From an uncultured Flavobacteriales bacterium (GTDB taxonomy: Bacteria; Bacteroidota; Bacteroidia; Flavobacteriales_G; Salibacteraceae): DNA of 64,000 nt. The DNA lies in contig CAKZKD010000027.1 of NCBI GenBank assembly GCA_937121175.1, positions 21,059 through 85,058 on the forward strand. Direction: 5' to 3'. The notes beneath the pieces were generated by a model. It had not been told where the DNA came from, searched no databases, and was given only the letters and a program-made list of their open reading frames with translations. Shown piece by piece: positions 45,266-52,984 of the stretch (its first letter is position 1; each line of letters begins with the position of its first letter). The position numbers and the translations under genes are program-made.

Positions 45266-45781
45266 TTACCCATTGGCATAGTCATCTTTTGTCATCTTAT
45301 AAATATTGGTTTTAAATCCATGGTCTTCTCCCTCTTTCCAAAACTCGAAACCCAAACGTTTCATTACTCTAAACGAGGCGCTGTTTTCTGCGACTGCTTC
45401 AGCAATAATCTCTTCCAATTTCAACTCTTCAAAAGCGTATTTGACACAAGCCTTTCCAACTTCGGTAGCGCAGCCTTTACCCCATTTCTCTTGAAAAAGA
45501 CGGTAACCCATATCGACTATGCCGTCATCGCGCTTTTTTAGTCCACACCAACCCCAAGCTTCACTAGATTCTTTATCAATAACTGCCCAACGACCGAAAC
45601 CGTGCTTCTGGTAATCGTCGTAATTATCTAAAAAATCCATAGCTTCACTTATGCTGTGAAATGCGGTATCACCAGTATATCGAGTAACTTCTGGGTCAAG
45701 GTTCAGAGCATAAAACATATTGGCATCTGTAACCTTTAACTCTCGCATGTAAAATCGTTCTGTTTCTATTATCCAATCCAT
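45266..45781 (-). CDS. GNAT N-acetyltransferase (RimJ/RimL-like)
   Basis: A 171-residue GNAT-fold acyltransferase. N-terminal TERFYMRELKVTDANMFY is typical of the RimJ/RimL/Acetyltransf_3 group, the middle has WGWCGLKKRDDGIVDMGY, and the acetyl-CoA pyrophosphate loop is EKWGKGCATEVG. It ends with RVMKRLGFEFW. It starts 3 bases after the kynureninase stop, so it is co-transcribed with kynU and probably kmo. An acceptor such as an aminoaryl compound of the pathway is possible, but only genomic position argues for it. Confidence 0.87.
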   Translation of the reverse strand: MDWIIETERFYMRELKVTDANMFYALNLDPEVTRYTGDTAFHSISEAMDFLDNYDDYQKHGFGRWAVIDKESSEAWGWCGLKKRDDGIVDMGYRLFQEKWGKGCATEVGKACVKYAFEELKLEEIIAEAVAENSASFRVMKRLGFEFWKEGEDHGFKTNIYKMTKDDYANG

Positions 45782-45784
45782 AAA

Positions 45785-47062
45785 TTAGGCGTTAACTGCA
45801 GCATCTAATATTACTGAAAAACGATAACAATCTTCGTACGAGTTATAAATTGGAACAGGTGCTATACGAATTACGTTAGGTTCTCTCCAATCGGCGATTA
45901 CGCCTTCTTTAGTTAAGAAATCAAATAACTGTTTTCCATGCCCATGCACCAAAATTGAAAGTTGAGCACCACGTTCATTAGGATTTGAAGGGGTAATGAT
46001 TTCAAATGCAGAATCCGAATGTTTTACTGAAACTTGATTGATGCAAAACTCCAAATAACTGGTCAATTTCAATGATTTTTTTCTAAGCGCCGCCATTCCA
46101 ATTTTCGAATGCAAATCAATTGCCACCTTATGCACTGCCATTGCTAACACAGGTGCATTACTCAATTGCCAAGACTCTGCCGTAGGGATAGGATTGAACC
46201 CTTTTTCCATTAAAAAGCGAGTTTCTTTATCGTGCCCCCACCAACCCGCAAAACGATTTAGGTCTGGATTTTCGCAATGCCTTTGATGCACGAACACACC
46301 GGAAATACTTCCTGGCCCAGAATTGAGATACTTGTAAGAACACCAACAGGCAAAATCTACATTCCAATCGTGTAATTGAACGGGAATATTGCCAGCACCA
46401 TGTGCCAAGTCCCATCCGACGAAAGCTCCCTGCTTTTGAGCTGCCTCAGTAATTTTCTGCATTTCAAAAACCTGACCCGTGTAGTAATTCACACCTCCAA
46501 TCATTACTAAAGCCAATTCAGAGCCAACCTCTTCAATTGTTTTCAAAACATCTTCTGTTCTTATAGTATGCCCCCCTTCTCTTGGTTCTAGTTCCACCAA
46601 AACCTCATCAGGATTTAAACCGTGATGTCTCACCTGTGTCTCTAAAGCGTATTGGTCAGAAGGAAATGCTTTGCCTTCACAAATAATTTTGAATCGTTCT
46701 GTGGTTGGTTGGTAGAATGAAACCATCATCAAATGCAAGTTGGTCGTTAACCCGTTCATGGCAACTACCTCGGTTGGCAAAGCTCCAACTATCTCAGAAA
46801 GAGGCTCCGCAAACATTTCGTGATAAGCAAACCATGGGTTCTTAGCTTCAAAATGACCCTCAACACCATATTTTGCCCAATCGTCAAGCTCTTGCTGCAA
46901 CGCCGCTTGTGCGCCTTTTGGCTGTAATCCAAGACTGTTTCCGGTAAAATACACACAGTTTTCACCGTTGTGTTGCGGAAAAAGAAACTCATTTCTATAT
47001 GCACTTAATTCGTCTTGGTTATCCAAGTTTTGAGCAAATTCTTTAGACCATTTGAAATCCAT
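45785..47062 (-). CDS. kynU: Kynureninase
   Basis: PLP-dependent hydrolase cleaving kynurenine or 3-hydroxykynurenine to (3-hydroxy)anthranilate plus alanine. 425 residues from the ATG at 47062 (MDFKWSKEFA); the 16-codon longer form lacks family support. The PLP lysine is K244 in CSYKYLNSGPG. The cofactor Asp/His region is VGWDLAHGAGN, and substrate-side motifs are FTGNSLGLQP and NGLTTNLHLMM. First gene of kynU-GNAT-kmo-OMP. With kmo it supports the 3-hydroxykynurenine branch, leading toward quinolinate/NAD or tryptophan catabolism. The dioxygenases and formamidase are not in the window. Confidence 0.95.
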   Translation of the reverse strand: MDFKWSKEFAQNLDNQDELSAYRNEFLFPQHNGENCVYFTGNSLGLQPKGAQAALQQELDDWAKYGVEGHFEAKNPWFAYHEMFAEPLSEIVGALPTEVVAMNGLTTNLHLMMVSFYQPTTERFKIICEGKAFPSDQYALETQVRHHGLNPDEVLVELEPREGGHTIRTEDVLKTIEEVGSELALVMIGGVNYYTGQVFEMQKITEAAQKQGAFVGWDLAHGAGNIPVQLHDWNVDFACWCSYKYLNSGPGSISGVFVHQRHCENPDLNRFAGWWGHDKETRFLMEKGFNPIPTAESWQLSNAPVLAMAVHKVAIDLHSKIGMAALRKKSLKLTSYLEFCINQVSVKHSDSAFEIITPSNPNERGAQLSILVHGHGKQLFDFLTKEGVIADWREPNVIRIAPVPIYNSYEDCYRFSVILDAAVNA

Positions 47063-47111
47063 TAGGTAACTTTTTTGTCTCTTTTTGAGGAGATGGCAAC
47101 CTAATTCCATA

Positions 47112-47186
47112 CGGCATGCTAAATTTATTTCGGCATCTCGATTGAATTAGTAGTGTGAGATTCTGAAACAAGTTCAGAATGACAGG
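47112..47186. repeat. Composite palindromic intergenic repeat (REP-like)
   Basis: Two short hairpins lie side by side between kynU and hemL. One is imperfect (47116-47123 with 47129-47136, loop of 5). The other is a perfect 8-bp stem, ATTCTGAA with TTCAGAAT, at 47160-47167 and 47173-47180 (loop of 5). The two halves resemble each other (loops and flanks TTTAT/ACAAG, GAGAT, CAGAATGAC). From memory, such double-hairpin elements are dispersed in many Bacteroidota genomes. It is the only copy I noticed in this window. Confidence 0.6.
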
Positions 47187-47243
47187 TAAAACACGTAACT
47201 CGCGTTTTACTTTTCCACACTGCAACATCCCCTTTAATAAGGT

Positions 47244-47251
47244 TATTTTTG
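47244..47251 (+). promoter_or_regulatory. -7 promoter box of hemL
   Basis: TATTTTTG is an exact TAnnTTTG and ends 49 bases before the ATG at 47301. Confidence 0.4.
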
Positions 47252-47300
47252 CAATCCTTCAAAAATAGCAAAGGCTAATAAATAAAAGAGTTTCAACGCG

Positions 47301-48593
47301 ATGATTAGAACAAATTCTGACAAATTATATTCAAAGGCAAAAGACTTATTCCCGGGTGGTGTTAATTCACCCGTACGTGCATTTCGTTCTGTGAAAGGTG
47401 ACCCGATTTTTATTGAAAAAGGAAATGGCGCAATTATTCATGATGTTGATGGCAACGAATACATTGATTTCTGTTGTTCTTGGGGGCCACTTATTTTAGG
47501 TCACAACCACCGTGGAGTGCGTGATTCTATTGTTGAAGCATTGGACAATGGAACGTCTTTTGGCGCTCCAACAGCTCAAGAAAATCAGTTGGGTAATTTA
47601 ATTATTTCGAACAATCGCTTCATTGAAAAAATACGATTTACGAGTTCCGGAACTGAGGCGGTAATGTCTGCTTTACGTTTGGCAAGAGGATATTCTGGGA
47701 AAAACAAAATCTTGAAGTTTGAAGGTTGCTATCACGGCCACATGGATGCTCTTTTGGTAAATGCAGGCTCTGGTTTGGTAACCTTAGGAACTTCTTCATC
47801 GGCTGGTATTCCAGAAGCTTACACCAACGAAACTTTGGTTGCTCCGTTGAATAACAAAGAAGCAATTGAACAAGCAATAGCCGACCACGGCGATGATTTA
47901 GCTTGTATTATTATTGAGCCTATTCCGGCTAATAATGGACTACTCATTCAAGATGTAGAATACTTACAGTTCATCAGAAAAATCACGAAAGAAAATGACA
48001 TTCTATTGATTTTCGACGAAGTAATAAGTGGGTTTAGAGTTGGTTTTGAAGGAGCGGCTGGTTTGTACGACATTCAGCCTGATATTATTACCTACGGAAA
48101 AATTATTGGTGGTGGTTTACCTGTTGGTGCTTATGGAGCGAGCAAAGAAATTATGGGAACAGTAGCACCAGATGGACCAGTTTATCAGGCAGGAACTTTG
48201 TCTGGAAACCCCGTAGCCATGAGTGCGGGATATGCTACTCTAAAAGAATGTTTGAAGCCTGGTTTCTACAAAAACCTAGAGGAAAAAACAAAATTCTTTA
48301 TAGAACAAGTAACTGACGGAATACCAGCAGAATCAGGTTTTCACATGCAGCAAGCGGGTTCTATTTTCTGGTTAACATTCAGCTCAAATCGTGTGATGAA
48401 AGCCGATGAGATTGACGGTGGAAAAATGGAATTCTTTATAGAATTGTATAGCTATATTTTAGAAAATGGTGTTTACATGGGTCCTTCCGGATATGAGGTT
48501 GGTTTTGTATCGGAAGCCCACAGTGTTGAAAATTTAACACAAAGTGCAAAAATTCTTAACACTGGACTCAAGCAAGTACTTGATTTACATTGA
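47301..48593 (+). CDS. hemL: Glutamate-1-semialdehyde 2,1-aminomutase
   Basis: PLP enzyme that makes 5-aminolevulinate from glutamate-1-semialdehyde in the C5 route of haem synthesis. 430 residues, full length. Signatures: LFPGGVNSPVRAF (residues 16-28), SSGTEAVMSALRLAR (115-129), FEGCYHGH (140-147), IFDEVISGFR (237-246) and the Schiff-base K267 in ITYGKIIGGGLPVGA. Monocistronic as far as can be seen; hemA and other haem genes are outside the window. Confidence 0.97.
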   Translation: MIRTNSDKLYSKAKDLFPGGVNSPVRAFRSVKGDPIFIEKGNGAIIHDVDGNEYIDFCCSWGPLILGHNHRGVRDSIVEALDNGTSFGAPTAQENQLGNLIISNNRFIEKIRFTSSGTEAVMSALRLARGYSGKNKILKFEGCYHGHMDALLVNAGSGLVTLGTSSSAGIPEAYTNETLVAPLNNKEAIEQAIADHGDDLACIIIEPIPANNGLLIQDVEYLQFIRKITKENDILLIFDEVISGFRVGFEGAAGLYDIQPDIITYGKIIGGGLPVGAYGASKEIMGTVAPDGPVYQAGTLSGNPVAMSAGYATLKECLKPGFYKNLEEKTKFFIEQVTDGIPAESGFHMQQAGSIFWLTFSSNRVMKADEIDGGKMEFFIELYSYILENGVYMGPSGYEVGFVSEAHSVENLTQSAKILNTGLKQVLDLH

Positions 48594-48627
48594 TTTAATG
48601 CGTACTTTCGCGTCAAATTAAATATCA

Positions 48628-48798
48628 ATGACGTTAAGAAGAATCACAAATTTTAAAATCAGAAAGAAAGCTAGAGTTGAAAAGGGAAAAAACAATTTTC
48701 TTCTGTTGAACAACGGCGCTTTTAAATTCGTTAGAGAAGCCGAATTAAAAGAGAAGTACCGCTATTCTAAGGAGGATTTAGAACACCTTTTTGTGTAA
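48628..48798 (+). CDS. Small basic protein (56 aa), hypothetical
   Basis: The ATG at 48628 opens a 56-codon frame ending in TAA at 48796-48798. The product is strongly basic in its first half (MTLRRITNFKIRKKARVEKG), then NNFLLLNNGAFKFVREAELK, and ends acidic-aromatic (YSKEDLEHLFV). The composition is that of a structured small protein and not of random translation, and the frame fills most of the gap between hemL and the methyltransferase. There is no signal peptide or membrane segment. Function unknown; a nucleic-acid or ribosome-binding role would fit the charge but is speculation. Confidence 0.5.
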   Translation: MTLRRITNFKIRKKARVEKGKNNFLLLNNGAFKFVREAELKEKYRYSKEDLEHLFV

Positions 48799-48859
48799 AT
48801 AACGCTTTTGAACTGTTGATAACTCTAAATATAGGCACTTTTGCTGCAAACGATTCTGA

Positions 48860-49519
48860 GTGAGTTTCAATGGCTATAATCTACTTGCACCGTACTATCA
48901 GTTTTTAGTCAAACTGGTTTACGGTGATTTACTTTTTACAGCCCAAACCTACTACCTTAAACGACTTTCCAGTACTGACCGACACCCTAAAATCATATTA
49001 ATTATTGGCGGCGGAACCGGTCAGCTCCTCTTGTTTTGTTTAAAGAAGTTTCCTGATGCTCGAATTTGCTGCGTAGAGTTGTCGGAAGGAATGGTTAAAA
49101 TCACAAAAACGAAACTTAACCTAAACGATACTGCACGGATTGATTTCTATATCGAAGACATTCTAACTTGGTCTTCTTCCATCAAATTTGATTTTGTTTT
49201 GATTCCTTTTGTTCTGGATTTACTCATAGAAAAGGACAGAAAACACTTACTGAAAATCGCCTCTAAAAACTTGAGTGCCTCTGGTAAAATTTTGGTGACT
49301 GATTTCAGAAAAGGAAACGGCATTTTTCAATCGCTACTAATAGGGTTTATGTATTGGTCGTTCAGAATATTAAATGCTACTCAAAATAACTCACTCCCGG
49401 AATACGAAGCACTTTTTGCATCTACTCAATTATCTATTGAACGAGAAAAGCGATTCGGGAAACGACTATTAAATGAGCTTGTGGTGAGCTACGAACTTAC
49501 CCCTTGCAACACTAAATAA
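48860..49519 (+). CDS. Class I SAM-dependent methyltransferase
   Basis: 219 residues, starting at a GTG (48860; MSFNGYNLLAPYYQ). The N-terminus N-Y-LAPYYQ-LVKLVYG and motif I LIIGGGTGQLLLF (near residues 47-60) are typical of UbiE-like methyltransferases. Motif II CCVELSEGMV and motif III/post III SGKILVTDFRKG are also present. A hydrophobic stretch (FQSLLIGFMYWSFRIL) could be membrane-facing, suggesting a lipophilic substrate. Substrate unknown. The 3' end overlaps the convergent VTT gene by 31 bases. Confidence 0.87.
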   Translation: MSFNGYNLLAPYYQFLVKLVYGDLLFTAQTYYLKRLSSTDRHPKIILIIGGGTGQLLLFCLKKFPDARICCVELSEGMVKITKTKLNLNDTARIDFYIEDILTWSSSIKFDFVLIPFVLDLLIEKDRKHLLKIASKNLSASGKILVTDFRKGNGIFQSLLIGFMYWSFRILNATQNNSLPEYEALFASTQLSIEREKRFGKRLLNELVVSYELTPCNTK

Positions 49520-49932
49520 ATGAGCCCTGCATACCGCAACGTTTTTCCAATAAACATGAAAATAAAAACTGGAACGGCTTTAACTCTAAAAAAACCGAGT
49601 GCTACGGCAATAGGGTCGCCAATAAAAGGCAACCAAGTCAAGAACGCCGTCCAAACGCCATAACGATTCACTCTTTCACTAAAGCTTTCTACTTTTTCTC
49701 TTTTTATTTTTAGGTATTTCTCAATCCAATTCCACTTGCCTAATCTGCCAATATAAAATGAGGTTACTCCTCCTAGAGTATTGCCAATTGAGGCGTAAAT
49801 TAAACATTGAATGGGCGGATAATCGGTAAGAATTAAACCAGCCAAATAAGGTTCTGAACCTACCGGCAGAATGGTTGCTGCCAGAAACGAATTCAGAAAA
49901 AGGCCCCAAAGTGCTGGGTCAAGGAAGTTCAT
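49489..49932 (-). CDS. VTT/DedA-like inner-membrane protein (YqaA family)
   Basis: 147 residues with about four hydrophobic segments. N-terminal LFLNSFLAATILPVGSEP and the VTT signature GNTLGGVTSFYIGRLG followed by RVNRYGVWTAFLTWLPFIGDPI are characteristic of the short YqaA branch of the DedA/SNARE-associated superfamily, with LTWLPFIGDP forming the re-entrant loop. DedA proteins are linked to lipid (undecaprenyl phosphate) flipping and membrane homeostasis; the YqaA branch itself is poorly characterised. A perfect -7 box is present at 49967-49974. Confidence 0.9.
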   Translation of the reverse strand: MNFLDPALWGLFLNSFLAATILPVGSEPYLAGLILTDYPPIQCLIYASIGNTLGGVTSFYIGRLGKWNWIEKYLKIKREKVESFSERVNRYGVWTAFLTWLPFIGDPIAVALGFFRVKAVPVFIFMFIGKTLRYAGLIYLVLQGVSS

Positions 49933-49966
49933 TTAATACGTTGTTATGGAACACACGGCAAAAAGA

Positions 49967-49974
49967 CAAAGTTA
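49967..49974 (-). promoter_or_regulatory. -7 promoter box of the VTT-protein gene
   Basis: The minus strand reads TAACTTTG, an exact TAnnTTTG, ending 34 bases before the ATG at 49932. A TTG lies 15 bases farther upstream, slightly closer than a usual -33 element. Confidence 0.42.
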
Positions 49975-50095
49975 TTAAGTAAAGCACATCAATGGAAAGC
50001 TTAATATTTTGAGCCCAATTATTACTATAATGATTCTAAATTAAACCAATTAAACAATGACATAAAAATTATTTTCGTAAAACAAACTCTATTTC

Positions 50096-52039
50096 ATGAA
50101 TTCTGTCCGTCTTTATTTTTCTTTCTTTTTATGCCTAATAGTGAATCTAACATTTGCTAAAGCTCAAGATTCTTTAATCACAAAAATCGAGTTGCACATT
50201 TCTAACGGACAAGTCGATTCTGCTCTTAGGTTGCTTTTGGAAACTGAGGCTTCAAATACTAGGGTTAGCAAAAACCTAGTAAAGGTCTTTAGTACGAATA
50301 AGGCAAGACCATTAGATTTTTATACAGTTGGAGGAATTTTCTTATCCAATAAGAAGGTGAATTATTTGGTTGCAGATTCATTTGTTCAACGGTACGTTCA
50401 AATGCCAAGTGTTGGTTCGATTAGCCTAGAATACATAAAGCTGAAAAACCTCCAATTAAACAGATTGAGAAACCACGAAGCTTTCGGTAAGGCTCAAGAA
50501 CGCTATGATGAAGTTATCGCATACATAAACTCATTTGAACAAAATAAAGAAGCAGAAATTGCCCTAGCGTATGTGAAAACTCATGATGTAATTCTGTCTT
50601 ACATTAATAAAGACTATGATAGATCGATGCGGTTTGCAAAAGAAATATATGAGATTGGTGTACTGCATAAAGACACCAATTTAATAACGGCTGGCTTAAC
50701 CCACCAATGCGATGTATTTGTCGCAAATAAAGATTTGGATAAGTTTATTGAAACTAGTCGCAGGTGTTTTGAAATTGAAAGGAATCGGCCTAGTAAAAGT
50801 CAAAACTACAGTACAAATTTAAGTCAGTTAATAAATGGCTTGACCTTTCAGGGGGGCAATGGGGATGAAGTTCTGGAATTGCTATTTCTGCTGTATAATT
50901 ACCCAGGATCGAAGCTAGAAAGTTATTCGTTTTTTGCGGAATATTTAGCTTCCTCCGATTTAACCCCCCAAAATAAAGATAAGGTATTCACCTCATTTGA
51001 AGTCCAGTCTATTGAGGAGTTTGCCGAAAAGACTTGGGCGGAAGCTAGTCAATTTATTAACCCCAATGAGCAGTATTATCTACTTTTAGATTTGGCTAGA
51101 GCGTTGGAAGCTAATAATTCTTTTACCATGGCTATGAAATTCATGCACAAAGCGGTTGAGGTGAATAGTCAAACTTATTCTGAACAACTGTCAGAATCCA
51201 TTGCCAATTTTAAAACTCGAGAAATAGAAAAAGAAAAAAACCTAGCAATTCAAGTAGAAAAGAATAAATCAGAAAAAGCATTTTTAATTTCCGTTTTCAT
51301 TGGAGTCTTTTCGTCCCTAATTCTAATAGCATTGGCAATAACCATTAGACAGCGAAAGGCTTTATCAAAAAAGAACCATGAAATTGAAAAACAACGAGCA
51401 GAAATCGAGAAACGAGATGCGGAAAAAGGACTGCTCCTCAAAGAAATTCACCACCGAGTAAAAAACAACTTCCAAATCGTTTCAAGTTTATTGGAAATGC
51501 AATCTAAAGGTATTGAAGATGAAAAAGCAAAAGAGCTCGCAATAGAAGGGAAAAACCGAGTAAAATCAATGGCTATTATTCATCAACGGTTGTACCAAAA
51601 CGAAGAATTAACCATTGACTTCAACAACTATATAAAAACCTTAACCAATGAAATTACGAATATGTACGACCCTAATAATGAGGTCAACGTTTCGATAAAT
51701 GCAGAAAATCATCATTTGGATATTGATACCGCAATACCCCTTGGGCTTATATTAAATGAACTTATTACCAATGCTTTTAAATACGGGTTTTCGGATTTAG
51801 AGAAAAAGCTAGAAGTGGAATTGAAAAAAATTAATGAGGAAGAATTTGTTTTGCGAGTTGCAGATAACGGAAAAGGAGTACCTGAATCTTTTGACCCATT
51901 AAAAGCCAAAAGCCTCGGGCTGCGATTGATAAGGAGATTATCTAAACAATTGCAAGGTTCAATGAATTATTCGTTCAACAACGGAAGTGTATTTGAAGTA
52001 TCTTTTCTAAGTTCTACTGGCCGCGGCGAACTCGACTAG
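50096..52039 (+). CDS. TPR-type sensor histidine kinase (HisKA_2 family)
   Basis: 647 residues. Signal peptide about 1-23, a helical TPR-like sensor region (about 25-395), one transmembrane helix (FLISVFIGVFSSLILIALAI near 400), a charged coiled coil (KKNHEIEKQRAEIEKRDAEK), then the HisKA_2 dimerisation domain with phospho-acceptor H452/H453 (LKEIHHRVKNNFQIVSSLL). The HATPase has N box GLILNELITNAFKYGF, G1 ADNGKGVP and G2 SLGLRLIRRL. The sensor faces the periplasm. The adjacent LytTR regulator (61 bases downstream) is the obvious partner. This kinase/LytTR pairing is common in Bacteroidota; the stimulus is unknown. Confidence 0.92.
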   Translation: MNSVRLYFSFFLCLIVNLTFAKAQDSLITKIELHISNGQVDSALRLLLETEASNTRVSKNLVKVFSTNKARPLDFYTVGGIFLSNKKVNYLVADSFVQRYVQMPSVGSISLEYIKLKNLQLNRLRNHEAFGKAQERYDEVIAYINSFEQNKEAEIALAYVKTHDVILSYINKDYDRSMRFAKEIYEIGVLHKDTNLITAGLTHQCDVFVANKDLDKFIETSRRCFEIERNRPSKSQNYSTNLSQLINGLTFQGGNGDEVLELLFLLYNYPGSKLESYSFFAEYLASSDLTPQNKDKVFTSFEVQSIEEFAEKTWAEASQFINPNEQYYLLLDLARALEANNSFTMAMKFMHKAVEVNSQTYSEQLSESIANFKTREIEKEKNLAIQVEKNKSEKAFLISVFIGVFSSLILIALAITIRQRKALSKKNHEIEKQRAEIEKRDAEKGLLLKEIHHRVKNNFQIVSSLLEMQSKGIEDEKAKELAIEGKNRVKSMAIIHQRLYQNEELTIDFNNYIKTLTNEITNMYDPNNEVNVSINAENHHLDIDTAIPLGLILNELITNAFKYGFSDLEKKLEVELKKINEEEFVLRVADNGKGVPESFDPLKAKSLGLRLIRRLSKQLQGSMNYSFNNGSVFEVSFLSSTGRGELD

Positions 52040-52071
52040 GCAGTTTGGAAACATTCTTTTTTAATTCTTTG

Positions 52072-52079
52072 TAATTTTG
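52072..52079 (+). promoter_or_regulatory. Possible internal promoter of the LytTR regulator gene
   Basis: TAATTTTG is an exact TAnnTTTG, ending 21 bases before the ATG at 52101. A TTTG at 52044-52047 lies 24 bases upstream, close to the expected -33 spacing. The regulator may therefore be transcribed separately from the kinase. Confidence 0.42.
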
Positions 52080-52100
52080 TAAGCAACTTATTTACTTTTT

Positions 52101-52823
52101 ATGAGCAAGGTTCGCGTACTTGTAGTTGAAGATGAAATTATTATTGCTGATAACATTTGCGATACGCTAGAAGAAATGGGATATGAGGTGCTTGAACCTG
52201 CTACCAACTACACCGAAGCAATTGAATTACTTGAAACCGAACCTATAGATGTTGCCATTCTAGACATTCAATTGACCGGAAAAAAAAGCGGTGTTGATAT
52301 TGCCAATAAAATCAATGAAATTTATAAAATTCCATTTCTTTTTCTTACCTCTAATACGGATGGTGTTACCCTCAATGAAGCCATAAAAGCCGAGCCCTAT
52401 GCATACCTAGCCAAACCTTTTAACGAAAAAGAGCTGTACACTTCGATTGAATTAGCACTTTATAATTTCTCAAAAAAGCAAGAGCGACTCATTGACCAAG
52501 AAAAAATGGTTATCCGAAACGCTTTGTTTTTTAAAGAGGACCGCATTTTTAAGCGTATCAATTTTTCAGACATTCTGTACATCAAAAGCGAACACGTTTA
52601 CGTAGAGATTATTACCAAGACCGACAAGCACATAGTCCGGGGAAGTCTAAATAATTTTTTACCCAAATTGGATAATACTTTCTATAGGTGCCACCGTAGT
52701 TACATCATAAACCTTGATTATTTAGAAGGTGTAAACCACAACGATTTATTTCTAGGAAACACTGCCATTCCGCTGGGAAAAAATCAACGAGAAGAATTGG
52801 TTGCCAAGCTCAATAAAATATAG
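52101..52823 (+). CDS. LytTR-family response regulator
   Basis: A 240-residue cytosolic transcription regulator. Receiver domain (1-120): acidic pocket E10/D11/E12, phospho-acceptor D55 (AILDIQLTG), T83, and K105 (YLAKPFNE), all present. LytTR DNA-binding domain (about 145-240): SDILYIKSEHVYVEI, FYRCHRSYIINLDYLEGV, IPLGKNQREELVAKL, the standard motifs. It is probably phosphorylated by the upstream histidine kinase. LytTR proteins bind pairs of direct repeats; the genes downstream (VCBS lipoprotein, giant adhesin with phased TGCAC repeats) are possible targets. Confidence 0.95.
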   Translation: MSKVRVLVVEDEIIIADNICDTLEEMGYEVLEPATNYTEAIELLETEPIDVAILDIQLTGKKSGVDIANKINEIYKIPFLFLTSNTDGVTLNEAIKAEPYAYLAKPFNEKELYTSIELALYNFSKKQERLIDQEKMVIRNALFFKEDRIFKRINFSDILYIKSEHVYVEIITKTDKHIVRGSLNNFLPKLDNTFYRCHRSYIINLDYLEGVNHNDLFLGNTAIPLGKNQREELVAKLNKI

Positions 52824-52958
52824 CGGAATTGTTAGTTCCGGTTTCTCTTCGAAACGCAATCCAACTGTAAGCTTCTAATTGTTCCAAACTACTCTGTTTC
52901 TGTTCTAAACTGCAAAGTAGCCGTTCTAAGCAACAAAATTTCTTGAATCAGAATGCTC

Positions 52959-52966
52959 TAATTTTG
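52959..52966 (+). promoter_or_regulatory. -7 promoter box of the VCBS/ASPIC lipoprotein gene
   Basis: TAATTTTG is an exact TAnnTTTG, ending 18 bases before the ATG at 52985. It argues against the longer open frame starting at 52943, because that start would lie upstream of the transcript. Confidence 0.45.
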
Positions 52967-52984
52967 CGGACTCTAATTCGTGCA

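Noticed and set aside
49489..49519. Suspected mis-called ends at convergent overlaps (also 787-792 and 20121-20134)
   Set aside because: All partners have family-typical C-termini, and short convergent overlaps are common in compact Bacteroidota genomes.
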